DNA of 64,000 nucleotides from Pseudomonas sp. v388 (GTDB taxonomy: Bacteria; Pseudomonadota; Gammaproteobacteria; Pseudomonadales; Pseudomonadaceae): contig NZ_RHQN01000007.1 in the NCBI RefSeq assembly GCF_003935425.1, positions 248,001 through 312,000 on the forward strand, read 5' to 3'. The notes beneath the pieces are model-generated. The model was not told the origin of the DNA. It searched no databases and was given only the letters and a program-made list of their open reading frames with translations. Below, one piece after another: positions 17,550 through 26,106 of the stretch. The position numbers were made by a program, and so were the translations under genes. Each line of letters begins with the position of its first letter. Within the stretch, counting starts at the first letter, position 1.

Positions 17550-17972
17550 TTATTTCAGGACGCAGTCCGCCGTCGAGGTCGACGCACGGCAGACGCCGGC
17601 CAGTCGCTCCAACAGTTCCTGCTGTTCATCGCTGTCCATCGGCAACTCGCCGGTGCGTGGGTCGATGAGTTCGATTTGCCATGACATCAGGGTCAGGCAG
17701 CTTTTGAGGGTCGGCAGGGCGTCGGCACTACCGGTGCCGTTGGCCTTGAGCAGGCAGCCGAGCTGGCGCGAGAAGTCCGCGATGCACGCCACGGACGCCT
17801 GCTCGGCCTGGATGGTCAGGGTATCGAGCGTTGCCAGCAGGCACACGATGGCGTCCTCGTCGTCGCCAATCAGCTCCAGATGCGATATGCATTCTTCCGA
17901 CTTATAGAGCAGCGCCTGGGACTCGGCCAGGAATCGTCCGTAAGTGTCGTGCCAATCGTTACTGTTCAGCAT
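17550..17972 (-). CDS. Hpt-like helical protein without the phospho-accepting histidine
   Basis: 140 aa from ATG 17972, preceded by a GGAGAG ribosome site; a frame extension to 17987 is not supported. The protein is acidic and mostly helical. Residues 43-75 (VCLLATLDTLTIQAEQASVACIADFSRQLG in two halves) line up by eye with the Hpt signature H-T-L-K-G-x-A, with D50 where the histidine should be. It lies divergent to cheV, across a 560-nt gap. If the alignment is right it cannot relay phosphate and may instead bind receiver domains. The Hpt assignment is inference; a conservative name is hypothetical protein. Confidence 0.7.
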   Translation of the reverse strand: MLNSNDWHDTYGRFLAESQALLYKSEECISHLELIGDDEDAIVCLLATLDTLTIQAEQASVACIADFSRQLGCLLKANGTGSADALPTLKSCLTLMSWQIELIDPRTGELPMDSDEQQELLERLAGVCRASTSTADCVLK

Positions 17973-18344
17973 CCTGTCTCTCCACACATCTTGGGCAGCG
18001 AGTTAGTTCCACTTGCAGCGAACGGCTGACAGTTAACGTTGATTTGGAATGAAAGTCTGTAGGGTGTTTCTGAATTTAACTGGGTAGTGGCACTTTGATG
18101 TATTAGAGCCAGCCACTTGGCACTTGCAACTCGGGTTTTGCAACCCTGGCTCGAGTCAGTTCCGCGGATTTCGGCAGGTCGGCGGCCTGAGGCAGGTCGC
18201 CTCGACGGACCACCTGACAGCGAGGGTTGAAAAGCGGACACGAGCGTGACTCCATTCATGCAAATGAGAAAGGCGTCACAATAGTGGCAAATAGATGGGG
18301 AGAATATCAGGTCCGCCCCGATGGCTGCTCAGGGACACCCTTAG

Positions 18345-18368
18345 AAACGAAAAGTTCGTTTTTATTTT
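18345..18368 (+). terminator. Small intrinsic-terminator-like hairpin with no upstream gene on this strand
   Basis: AAACGAA (18345-18351), loop AAG and TTCGTTT (18355-18361) are followed by TTATTTT. The stem is AT-rich and therefore weak. It lies on the plus strand about 100 nt before the cheV promoter, while the gene to its left is on the minus strand, so it would end a transcript that has no annotated gene. The rest of the 17973-18464 gap shows no credible coding frame. Confidence 0.4.
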
Positions 18369-18464
18369 GCAGGCCGCACCGCGCTGGGCGATGGGTGACA
18401 GGGGACTTCAGTAAAGCATGATGTTAATCTGATATCAAATGCCGGCGGTCGGCGTATTTCCAGA

Positions 18465-18492
18465 TTAAGGTCCGGCCTGTTCCAGCCGATAC
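18465..18492 (+). promoter_or_regulatory. FliA (sigma-28) promoter of cheV
   Basis: TTAAG (18465-18469), 15-nt spacer, GCCGATAC (18485-18492) matches the flagellar sigma-28 consensus (TAAG-N15-GCCGATAA). It leaves a leader of roughly 35 nt before the cheV ATG at 18533. Dependence on FliA fits a chemotaxis gene. Confidence 0.8.
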
Positions 18493-18532
18493 AACAAAGG
18501 CTGACTCATCGATCAACGCTTCAGGAGCTAAA

Positions 18533-19462
18533 ATGGCTGGCATTCTCGACACGGTAGACCAACGCACACAGCTGGTGGGCGAGAATCGCCTGGAAATCCT
18601 CATGTTTCGCCTCGCGGGTCGGCAGCTGTTCGCGATCAACGTGTTCAAGGTCCAGGAAGTGCTGCAGCTCCCCAAGCTCACCCTGATGCCTCAGCGCCAT
18701 TCCTACGTCTGCGGGGTGGTCAACCTGCGTGGCCAGACGCTGCCGGTAATCGACCTTTCCCAGGCAATCGGCATGCGTCCGCTGGTGCCGGGCCCCGGCA
18801 GCACCATCATCGTTACCGAGTACAACCGCTCGGTGCAGGCGTTCTTGGTCGGTGGTGTCGATCGCATCGTCAACATGAACTGGGACGCCATCATGCCGCC
18901 GCCGGCCAGCGCCGGTCGCCAGCATTACCTGACTGCGATCAGCAAGGTCGATGATCAGTTGGTGGAAATCATCGACGTCGAGAAGGTCCTGGCCGAAATC
19001 GTGCCGTACAACGCCAAGGTATCCCGTGAAAAGCTCGAAGACCCGGTGCTGGAACGCGCCCGCGGCCGCGAGGTTCTGCTGGTGGATGACTCCAAGGTCG
19101 CCCTGGCGCAGTTGCGCGACACGCTGTCCCAGCTGGGCCTGAAGTTGCATGTAGCCAGTGACGGTCTCAAGGCGCTCACGTTGCTCAAGTCCTGGGCCGA
19201 CGCCGGTGAAGATGTGCACCAGAAACTGCTGATGGTGTTCACCGATGCCGAGATGCCGGAGATGGATGGCTATCGTCTGACCACCGAAATCCGCAACGAT
19301 CCGCGCTTGCGTGCGCTGTATATCGTGCTGCACACCTCGTTGTCGGGCAGCTTCAACGAATCGATGGTCAAGAAGGTCGGTTGCGACAACTTCCTGTCCA
19401 AGTTCCAGCCCGACAAACTGGTCGAAGTGGTGCGTGAGCGCCTGATGATGATTCAGGACTGA
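18533..19462 (+). CDS. cheV: Chemotaxis coupling protein CheV (CheW domain plus receiver domain)
   Basis: 309 aa. The CheW-like domain (about residues 15-160) includes FAINVFKVQEVL and CGVVNLRGQTLPVIDL, the receptor/CheA docking elements. The receiver domain (about 178-300) has D185-D186 and phospho-acceptor D238 in FTDAEMPEMDGY. CheV couples chemoreceptors to CheA and adapts by phosphorylation. The start is set by SD AGGAG at 18523-18527 and a FliA promoter lies just upstream. No other che genes are adjacent, which is normal for CheV in Pseudomonas. Confidence 0.95.
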   Translation: MAGILDTVDQRTQLVGENRLEILMFRLAGRQLFAINVFKVQEVLQLPKLTLMPQRHSYVCGVVNLRGQTLPVIDLSQAIGMRPLVPGPGSTIIVTEYNRSVQAFLVGGVDRIVNMNWDAIMPPPASAGRQHYLTAISKVDDQLVEIIDVEKVLAEIVPYNAKVSREKLEDPVLERARGREVLLVDDSKVALAQLRDTLSQLGLKLHVASDGLKALTLLKSWADAGEDVHQKLLMVFTDAEMPEMDGYRLTTEIRNDPRLRALYIVLHTSLSGSFNESMVKKVGCDNFLSKFQPDKLVEVVRERLMMIQD

Positions 19463-19548
19463 CCGCCGGCCTGATGGCTCGCCGAAGGCGGCTCGTATAA
19501 GCTTTGACTCTCATGTCTCGGCTGCACGCGCCGCTCAAGGAATAGCTC

Positions 19549-20358
19549 ATGTTACGTCTCAGCGCCCTCTATCGTTTTCCCCTCAAATCCTGCAAGGCCG
19601 AAACCCTGCATCGCGCGGCGTTCGACGAGCTGGGGCTGGCGGGGGATCGTCGCTGGATGCTGGTCGATGCGACCAGTGGGCGCTTCCTGACCCAGCGCGT
19701 GCTGCCCCAGATGTCTCAGTTGTCGGTACTGTGGAATGCCGGCGGCGGGGTCACGTTCTCGGCGCCGGGCATGACGCCGCTGGACGTGCCCGTACCGGCC
19801 GACATCGAAGCCAATCTGCGCGGCATTACCCTGTGGCGCGATACCTTTCAGGTGCCTGATGCTGGCGAAGCCGCTGCGCAGTGGGCCTCTGAATTCATCG
19901 GCAAGCCTACCCGTGTGGTTCATGCTCCGTTCGAGCGAGCGCGTCTGCTGGCTGATGAAGTCGGCGCGGTGCATGACAAGGTGGCGTTCGCCGATGGCTT
20001 CCCGCTGCTGCTGATTGGGCAGGGTTCGCTGAATGAGCTGAATACGCGCATCGGCCGGCCCATGGAAATGCTCCGTTTCCGGCCCAATCTGGTGGTTGAA
20101 GGCGCCGAAGCGTTCGCCGAGGACGGCTGGAAGCGCATCCGGATCGGCGAAATCGAATTCCGTCTGGTCAAATCCTGCGCCCGCTGCATCCTCACCACCG
20201 TCGATCCTGCGACCGGCGAGCGCAGCGCCGACCGCGAACCCTTCACCACTCTCAAGACCTTTCGCGAGGTCGAAGGCGGCGTCATGTTCGGCCAGAACGT
20301 GGTCAGCGACGGGGTAGGGGAGCTGGAAGTGGGGATGCCGGTCGAAGTGCTGGAGTAG
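19549..20358 (+). CDS. MOSC-domain protein (YcbX-like, without ferredoxin domain)
   Basis: 269 aa. The N-terminal MOSC_N beta-barrel domain is seen in LYRFPLKSCKAETL and GDRRWMLVD (residues 6-45). The MOSC domain follows, with the conserved cysteine in LVKSCARCILTTVDPATGE (near residue 210). MOSC proteins handle the molybdenum cofactor or its sulfur; YcbX reduces N-hydroxylated compounds. E. coli YcbX is about 369 aa because it carries a C-terminal 2Fe-2S domain, absent here, so electrons must come from a separate partner. It stands alone between cheV and slt. Confidence 0.85.
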   Translation: MLRLSALYRFPLKSCKAETLHRAAFDELGLAGDRRWMLVDATSGRFLTQRVLPQMSQLSVLWNAGGGVTFSAPGMTPLDVPVPADIEANLRGITLWRDTFQVPDAGEAAAQWASEFIGKPTRVVHAPFERARLLADEVGAVHDKVAFADGFPLLLIGQGSLNELNTRIGRPMEMLRFRPNLVVEGAEAFAEDGWKRIRIGEIEFRLVKSCARCILTTVDPATGERSADREPFTTLKTFREVEGGVMFGQNVVSDGVGELEVGMPVEVLE

Positions 20359-20380
20359 TTGCAGGTAACGGCGGTCAAGC

Positions 20381-20464
20381 CTTCGCCAGCAAGCTCCTGC
20401 AGATGTTGCGGCGCCCGCTGAAATCCTGGGAACCAGCGGGCGGCGATCCGCCTTGCTGGCGAAG
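20381..20464. repeat. REP-like nested palindrome between two converging genes
   Basis: The outer 13-bp perfect arms CTTCGCCAGCAAG (20381-20393) and CTTGCTGGCGAAG (20452-20464) enclose an inner 7-bp pair CCCGCTG (20414-20420) / CAGCGGG (20434-20440). One arm sequence recurs at 60852-60865. This is the usual form of dispersed Pseudomonas REP elements, placed between the convergent MOSC and slt genes, where it may also stop transcription from either side. Confidence 0.75.
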
Positions 20465-20494
20465 AGGCCTTTTAGGGCGGCGCAAAGCTACCGC

Positions 20495-22423
20495 TTAAAG
20501 ATCGTCGAAAAACCGCTCGTGCCAGTCCACCAACGGCTGCGGTGAGTTCAATTTCTGGCCATAGATTACCGAATACGACAGCACGTTCTGCACGTACTGA
20601 CGGGTTTCGTCAAACGGAATGCTCTCGACCCAGACATCGAAGGCCAGATGGTTCGCGCCCTTGAGCCACTGACGCACGCGGCCGGGGCCTGCGTTGTAGG
20701 CAGCCGAGGCCAGCACCCGATTGCCATTGAACTGGCCGTGCACCGAACTCAGGTACGCGGCGCCCAGCTGGATGTTGGTGTCCGGGTCCAGCACCTGCTG
20801 CGGCGAGGCCAGCGGAATGCTGAATTTTCGCGCGGTTTCCTTGGCGGTGGCCGGCATCAACTGCATCAGGCCGCTGGCACCCACACCTGAACGTGCGTCG
20901 TCCATGAACGCGCTTTCCTGGCGGGTGATCGCGAATACCCAGCTCGAATGCAGGCCGCGGACGTTGGCCTCGCGCACCAGCGTTTCGCGATGGGCCATCG
21001 GGAAACGGATGTCCAGGTCGTCCCAATATTGCGCCTGGCTGATGGTGCGGATCGCCGGGAAATACCATTTCAGGTCATAGGCCAGCTTGGCCTGGGCGAC
21101 CATTTCGTCGCGGTTGAACTGGCGGCTGACGTGATACCACTCACGGCGGCCGTCGACGATTTCTCCGCGATTGTGAAACTCCAGCGCCCGCTTCACGCCC
21201 GGCGTGTTGCGCACCTTGTTGATCAGCGCATTGCTGAGCACCAGCGGTTTGTTATTGAGGGAATACGCGGTCTTGGTGCGATCCGCGGCCAGGAATCCGT
21301 AGAAATCGCGTTCCTTGGCGACGTCCTTATACAGTGCAGGGATCAGCGGGTTGCTGGGCTGGGCAAGCTCCAGCGCCCGGGCTTCCCAGTATTTCCAGCG
21401 GTTGGTCCCGGCCAGGTCCGCAGGCAGGCGACGCGCCAGCTCGTAGGCGTCCTGCCAGCGGCCCAGACGCAGCAACAGGCGCAGGCGCCATTCGGTCACC
21501 GTGTTGTCGCGCAGTTCCGGGTCGTACCGGGTCATGACTTCCAGGGCGCGGCTGTCATAGCGGCGCGCCAGGGTCAGGCCGATTTCCTTGGCGATTTCTA
21601 CCTGTTCTTCCCGAGAGAAGTGCATGGTCGCGGAATAGCCGTCGAGCATCGAAAGCGCTTTCTGCGGGTCCTGACGGGCCAGGCGACGCAGGCCGAGGCC
21701 GACCACGTCGGACATGGCCTCATCGACCGGCGCGAACTGTGCCGGGTTATTGATCATTTCCGGCTTCTGCGCCACCGCCAGCAGCAGTTTGCCTTGGGGT
21801 GCCAGGGAATTGAGGCTGTTGACCAGCGTATTGGCCAGGGTGAAATTGCGCGCCTGGGCGGCAAGCTTGGCGCGCTGCCAGCGTTTTTCTTCGGTCAGCT
21901 GGCCGGCCTTGGCCCATTGGGCGAAAAACACGTCGCAGGACGCAGGCAAGGTCTTGCTCGTCATCCATAGCTTTTCTGCACTGGCATAGCCTTCACTGCG
22001 CTTGTCGTTGTTCAGCAGGTACTGACCGTGCAGGCAGTCGAGTTCCACGAAGTTCATCTTCGGGTCGTAGTAGCGCTCGAAGGTCGCCCAATCGCCGCGT
22101 TCGGCCAGCCAGCGCAACCAGCGCAGTTTCATCCAGTTGGCCTGGGGCAGGTCGCCGTGGGCCGCCAGGAAGCGCTCGATCTCGGCGTTGCTCGCGGTCT
22201 TGAGGCGTGCAGTCAGTTCGTCGTATTGCAGATAGGGTTCCAGCGGGTAGTCGGCCAGCGCTGCACTGTACGTCCGGTATGGCCCGGTATCGCCCTTGGC
22301 CAGGGCGCGCTTGGCTTCATCGTAATACTGGCGCTGTTGGCTGATGTCGACCGCATGGGCGTACTGGACGGCGGAAGCGGAGAGGAGCAGGCATGAAACG
22401 AGGCTGAACAAACGACTGCGCAT
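20495..22423 (-). CDS. slt: Soluble lytic murein transglycosylase Slt
   Basis: 642 aa from ATG 22423, behind SD GGAAG; a longer frame to 22504 is not supported because the chosen start gives a signal peptide (MRSRLFSLVSCLLLSASAVQ, cleavage after AHA). The long helical superhelical region is typical of Slt70. The C-terminal lysozyme-like domain carries the catalytic Glu in ITRQESAFM and the GASGLMQLMPATA motif, followed by AAYNAGPGRVRQWL. It cleaves peptidoglycan glycan strands in the periplasm, leaving 1,6-anhydromuropeptides. E. coli Slt70 is 645 aa. NagZ, which acts later in the same recycling route, is also in this window. Confidence 0.95.
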   Translation of the reverse strand: MRSRLFSLVSCLLLSASAVQYAHAVDISQQRQYYDEAKRALAKGDTGPYRTYSAALADYPLEPYLQYDELTARLKTASNAEIERFLAAHGDLPQANWMKLRWLRWLAERGDWATFERYYDPKMNFVELDCLHGQYLLNNDKRSEGYASAEKLWMTSKTLPASCDVFFAQWAKAGQLTEEKRWQRAKLAAQARNFTLANTLVNSLNSLAPQGKLLLAVAQKPEMINNPAQFAPVDEAMSDVVGLGLRRLARQDPQKALSMLDGYSATMHFSREEQVEIAKEIGLTLARRYDSRALEVMTRYDPELRDNTVTEWRLRLLLRLGRWQDAYELARRLPADLAGTNRWKYWEARALELAQPSNPLIPALYKDVAKERDFYGFLAADRTKTAYSLNNKPLVLSNALINKVRNTPGVKRALEFHNRGEIVDGRREWYHVSRQFNRDEMVAQAKLAYDLKWYFPAIRTISQAQYWDDLDIRFPMAHRETLVREANVRGLHSSWVFAITRQESAFMDDARSGVGASGLMQLMPATAKETARKFSIPLASPQQVLDPDTNIQLGAAYLSSVHGQFNGNRVLASAAYNAGPGRVRQWLKGANHLAFDVWVESIPFDETRQYVQNVLSYSVIYGQKLNSPQPLVDWHERFFDDL

Positions 22424-22628
22424 GAGACTTCCGGGCAGATGGGTCGTGAAAAGTGTCGCTAGCTTAGCCTTTTGCCAGTGCGGGGTGAAAGCACTCGCGA
22501 TCACCGGGACGCATGCAGAAATAATTGCGGGTTATAAAGGAAAGCCCATGCGCCCGACGGCCCGGCACGAATGCCGACATCCGTCGGCTATCTCAGGTAG
22601 AATGCGCGCCCGGTTTTTGGAGAAGCTC

Positions 22629-24539
22629 ATGACCCTGCTCAAATTCAGCGATGTGTCCCTTGCGTTCGGCGCCATGCCGTTGTTGGACAAGGTGTCCTGG
22701 CAGATCGCCCGTGGTGAGCGGGTGTGCATCATCGGCCGCAACGGCACTGGCAAATCCAGCATGTTGAAGCTGGTCAAGGGTGTTCAGAAGCCCGATGACG
22801 GCGCCGTCTGGCGTGCGCCGGGGCTCAAGATCGGCGAATTGCCCCAGGAATTGCCGGTGGCCGACGGACGGAGCGTCTTCGATGTGGTCGCCGAAGGCCT
22901 GGACGGTGTTGGCGAGTTGCTGGCCCAGTATCATCATCTGGCGCAGAACTGTGTCACCGAGGAAGACCTCAACAAGCTGATGCACGTGCAGCAGGATCTC
23001 GAAGCACGGGACGGCTGGCGCCTGCAGCAGCTGGTCGAAAGCACCCTGAGCCGTCTTCAGTTGCCGGCCGACAAGACCCTGGCCGAACTGTCCGGTGGCT
23101 GGCGCCGTCGCGTCCTGCTGGCCCAGGCGCTGGTTTCCGAACCCGACCTGCTGCTGCTCGACGAACCGACCAACCACCTGGACATCGGCGCCATCGCCTG
23201 GCTTGAAGAAGCCCTCAAGGATTTCCAGGGTGCCGTGTTGTTCATCACCCACGACCGGGCCTTCCTGCAAAGCCTGGCGACCCGCATTCTGGAGCTGGAT
23301 CGTGGCGGCCTGATCGACTGGAACGGCGACTACGCCAGCTTCCTGGTCCACAAGGAAGCTGCGCTGGCCGCCGAAGAAACCGCCAACGCGCTGTTCGACA
23401 AGCGCCTGGCCCAGGAAGAAGTCTGGATCCGCCAGGGCATCAAGGCCCGCCGTACCCGTAACGAAGGCCGCGTGCGTGCTCTCAAGGCATTGCGCGTCGA
23501 GCGCAGCGAGCGTCGCGAGCGCACCGGCAAGGCCAACATCCAGCTCGATACCGCCGAGAAATCGGGCAAGCAGGTCATGACCCTGGAAAACGTCAGCTTC
23601 GCTCATCCGGGTGGCCCGACGCTGATCAAGGATTTCTCCATGGTCCTGCAGCGCGAGGATCGTATCGGCCTGCTGGGTGCCAACGGTACCGGCAAGACCA
23701 CGCTGCTCAAGCTGATGCTCGACAACCTGCAGCCGACTCAGGGCAAGGTCGAAGTCGGAACTCGCCTGGACGTCGCTTACTTCGACCAGTTGCGTCACCA
23801 GCTCGACCTGGAAAAGACCGTGATCGACAACGTGGCCGAAGGTCGCGATTTCATCGAAATCGACGGTCAGAGCCGTCATGTCTTGAGCTATCTGGGTGAC
23901 TTCCTGTTCAGCCCGCAGCGTGCCCGCACGCCGGTCAAGGCCCTGTCCGGTGGCGAGCGTGCGCGCCTGCTGCTGGCCAAGCTGTTCAGCAAACCGGCCA
24001 ACCTGCTGGTCCTGGACGAACCAACCAACGATCTGGACGTGGAAACGCTGGAGCTGCTGGAAGAAGTGCTGTTGACCTTCAAGGGCACCGTGCTGATGGT
24101 CAGCCACGACCGGGCATTCCTCGATAACGTGGTGACCAGCACCTTGGTCTTCGAAGGCGAAGGCAAGGTCCGCGAATACGTCGGCGGTTACCAGGACTGG
24201 TTGCGTCAGGGCGGCTCGCCGCGCCTGCTGGGTGTCACCGACACCAAGTCGGGCAAGGCCGAGCTGGCCAGTGCGGTGGTTGAGGCGGCGCCGGTTGCGG
24301 CTCAGGAAATGCCGGTTGCCAAGAAGAAGCTCAGCTACAAGCTGCAACGTGAGCTGGAAGCGCTTCCCGGGCAGATCGACGCCGTCGAGTCGCAAATGGC
24401 GGCCCTGACTGCGGAAATGGCCGAGCCGGGCTTCTATCAGCGTCCTGCCGAGCAGACCACTGCCGTGCTGGCGCAGGTCGAAAGCCTGCAGGGCGAGCTG
24501 GATGGCTTGCTTGAGCGCTGGGCCGAGCTGGACGAGTAA
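22629..24539 (+). CDS. uup: ABC-F family ATPase, Uup type
   Basis: 636 aa from ATG 22629; the frame open to 22344 runs through the slt promoter and is spurious. There are two ABC cassettes in one chain with no membrane segment: Walker A GRNGTGKSS and GANGTGKTT, signature LSGGWRRRVLLAQAL and LSGGERARLLLAKLF, and Walker B LLLLDEPTNHLD and LLVLDEPTNDLD. The C-terminal Lys-rich coiled coil (from about residue 560) is the Uup DNA-binding type. Uup-class ABC-F proteins act on ribosomes and limit transposon excision in E. coli. A -10-like TAGAAT lies about 30 nt before the start, overlapping the divergent slt control region. Confidence 0.92.
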   Translation: MTLLKFSDVSLAFGAMPLLDKVSWQIARGERVCIIGRNGTGKSSMLKLVKGVQKPDDGAVWRAPGLKIGELPQELPVADGRSVFDVVAEGLDGVGELLAQYHHLAQNCVTEEDLNKLMHVQQDLEARDGWRLQQLVESTLSRLQLPADKTLAELSGGWRRRVLLAQALVSEPDLLLLDEPTNHLDIGAIAWLEEALKDFQGAVLFITHDRAFLQSLATRILELDRGGLIDWNGDYASFLVHKEAALAAEETANALFDKRLAQEEVWIRQGIKARRTRNEGRVRALKALRVERSERRERTGKANIQLDTAEKSGKQVMTLENVSFAHPGGPTLIKDFSMVLQREDRIGLLGANGTGKTTLLKLMLDNLQPTQGKVEVGTRLDVAYFDQLRHQLDLEKTVIDNVAEGRDFIEIDGQSRHVLSYLGDFLFSPQRARTPVKALSGGERARLLLAKLFSKPANLLVLDEPTNDLDVETLELLEEVLLTFKGTVLMVSHDRAFLDNVVTSTLVFEGEGKVREYVGGYQDWLRQGGSPRLLGVTDTKSGKAELASAVVEAAPVAAQEMPVAKKKLSYKLQRELEALPGQIDAVESQMAALTAEMAEPGFYQRPAEQTTAVLAQVESLQGELDGLLERWAELDE

Positions 24540-24560
24540 GGTTCAGGCGCGGCAAAAAAA

Positions 24561-24595
24561 GCCCGGGCTTCCAGATAGGTGGAAGCCCGGGCTTT
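24561..24595. terminator. Strong bidirectional terminator between uup and usp
   Basis: The 13-bp stem (24561-24573 with 24580-24592, arms around GCCCGGGCTTCC / GGAAGCCCGGGC) has a 6-nt loop. It is preceded by seven A and followed by TTTT, so it works in both directions, ending uup (+) and the universal stress gene (-). Confidence 0.92.
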
Positions 24596-24614
24596 TCGCT
24601 GTTGACTGCTCAGG

Positions 24615-25055
24615 TCACTCAGGCTTTTTCAGGCGTACCGCCAGTACATCGCATGGCGCGCCGTGCAGCACGTCGTTGGCGGTCGAGCCCAGCAGCAGGG
24701 CCAGGCCGTGGCGACCATGGCTGCCGACCACGATCAGGTCGCAGTGCTGGTTCTTGGCCAACTGGTGGATTTCCTGGCGCGGCTGGCCGTAAACCAGGTG
24801 GCTCTCGCCGGCCTTGATGTCCGGGTACTTGATTTTCAGTTTCTCCAGCTTCTCCTTGGCCTGGTCGAACTGCTGTTGTTGCAGCTGCGACAGATCCATG
24901 GGGACGTCACCGCCGAAGGCCATGGCCATCGGTTCGACGATATGCACCATCGACAGCGTCGCGTCGCTGGCTTGCGCCAACTCACGGGCGCGGCGGATGA
25001 CCGGGTCGCACTCTTCGGTGAGGTCTATGGCTACCAGAATGTGTTGATACGACAT
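24615..25055 (-). CDS. Universal stress protein UspA family
   Basis: 146 aa from ATG 25055. The N-terminus MSYQHILVAIDLTEECDPVI is the standard Usp beta-1 strand. The C-terminal ATP-binding loop reads VVGSHGRHGLALLLGSTANDVL (G-x2-G-x9-G-S/T pattern), followed by the APCDVLAVR strand. It is a single-domain cytoplasmic protein induced by starvation or respiratory stress in related species. It converges on uup across a shared terminator. The longer frame upstream to 25208 is not supported. Confidence 0.93.
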   Translation of the reverse strand: MSYQHILVAIDLTEECDPVIRRARELAQASDATLSMVHIVEPMAMAFGGDVPMDLSQLQQQQFDQAKEKLEKLKIKYPDIKAGESHLVYGQPRQEIHQLAKNQHCDLIVVGSHGRHGLALLLGSTANDVLHGAPCDVLAVRLKKPE

Positions 25056-25183
25056 GAGGATGTCCTCCAGGAGGATTGCGATGGGAATGAGTATGGCTCT
25101 TTCGCGTGCATCTGGGCAAAGCCTGATGCAAGCCCTTGTTTTATTGATTGTTGTTTTCCAGAGAGCGAGTGGGGGCAAGAAAT

Positions 25184-25621
25184 ATGACGGTCTGGATAGT
25201 TCTGTCAATCATTTGTGTGATGTTGAGCCCTTTGGTCTGGCTTCGACCCTCGCGAGGTTCGAGCGGCAGAATGGCCTTGCGCATGGAAGCCCGACGCATG
25301 GGGCTGGCCATGCAACTGGCGCCTCAGGACTGGCCGCACTGGCTGTCCAGGCAGCCGCCGAGCCCCTGCGCGCAATATCATCGCCCTCGTCGCGGCAGCG
25401 AGCCCACGTGTTGGGCCTACTGGCAAAGTGAACCTGGGCTTTGGCTGAACCGCTGGCGTGAGCCGTGTGAGGACGCGGCGTTGCTGGCACAGTTCGCCAC
25501 CTTGCCGACGGATGTCTTCAAGGTCGAAGCCGACGCGCAGATGATTGCCCTGTACTGGGGGGAAAAGGGGGAAGCAGAAGTGTTGCAGCGTATTAATGGA
25601 TTGCTCAAGGCGCTGGCTTGA
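25184..25621 (+). CDS. Conserved hypothetical protein with one N-terminal membrane segment
   Basis: 145 aa from ATG 25184, with GGGGG/GGGGGC purine stretch 8-12 nt upstream. An N-terminal hydrophobic anchor (VWIVLSIICVMLSPLVWL) is followed by Arg-rich, then Trp- and Cys-containing sequence. The C-terminus is mixed alpha/beta and ends in ALYWGEKGEAEVLQRINGLL. No known domain is recognised. It is divergent to the usp gene and appears syntenic with P. aeruginosa PA3016, from memory. The topology suggests a membrane-anchored cytoplasmic or periplasmic domain. Confidence 0.8.
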   Translation: MTVWIVLSIICVMLSPLVWLRPSRGSSGRMALRMEARRMGLAMQLAPQDWPHWLSRQPPSPCAQYHRPRRGSEPTCWAYWQSEPGLWLNRWREPCEDAALLAQFATLPTDVFKVEADAQMIALYWGEKGEAEVLQRINGLLKALA

Positions 25622-25656
25622 GGCCATTAGCTGGACCTGCAGCAAATCGCAGGCAT

Positions 25657-25682
25657 TAAAAAGCCCGATAACAACATCGGGC
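25657..25682 (-). terminator. Intrinsic terminator facing the minus strand, no minus-strand gene upstream
   Basis: On the minus strand GCCCGAT (25682-25676), loop GTTGTT and ATCGGGC (25669-25663) are followed by TTTTTAA. On the plus strand the stem is followed by CGGGG, so it does not serve the gene ending at 25621. It implies a minus-strand transcript coming from 25683-26230. Confidence 0.65.
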
Positions 25683-25903
25683 CGGGGTTGGCCAGGCAGG
25701 CCGATAACGATTGTCGCTGGACGGTGCAACGCCGAATCGGCGGCCATGCGTGCCGGGGCAGGCATTGTCGAGCGCAGTGCGCTGACTCTAGCGGTTCTGC
25801 TCCGTTTTGTCGCGTTTTTCCCTTACTTATTTCCATCATGAACCGCAGCGGTGCAAAACCTGTCTCTGAGGCTGTGGCGGAATGCTGTCTGTAGGGCTGC
25901 GTT

Positions 25904-25917
25904 GAGCTTGCTCCCAC
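25904..25917. repeat. Half of a Pseudomonas REP-like element
   Basis: GAGCTTGCTCCCAC matches the core of a common dispersed Pseudomonas palindrome (GTGGGAGCAAGCTC in reverse). No second arm was seen, so it is probably a decayed copy. Confidence 0.4.
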
Positions 25918-26106
25918 GGGCCCGACGCTGCCACGGCCGTGCAGAGTTTTCCTCAGGCTTTGCATTATCACCCGCTTGAATGAAGACGAATCAGCCGCAC
26001 CCGCAGCTGTTCGATTTGTCTGGTCATAACCATGATCGACCGTGTTTATTGATCTTTGCGCGAATTGACAATCATCCGATTTTGCCGGATGGTGTGCAGA
26101 CCAAAT

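Noticed and set aside
18060-18240. Direct repeat GGCAGGTCG near 18.17 kb as a possible binding array
   Set aside because: Only two short copies, compatible with chance in GC-rich DNA.
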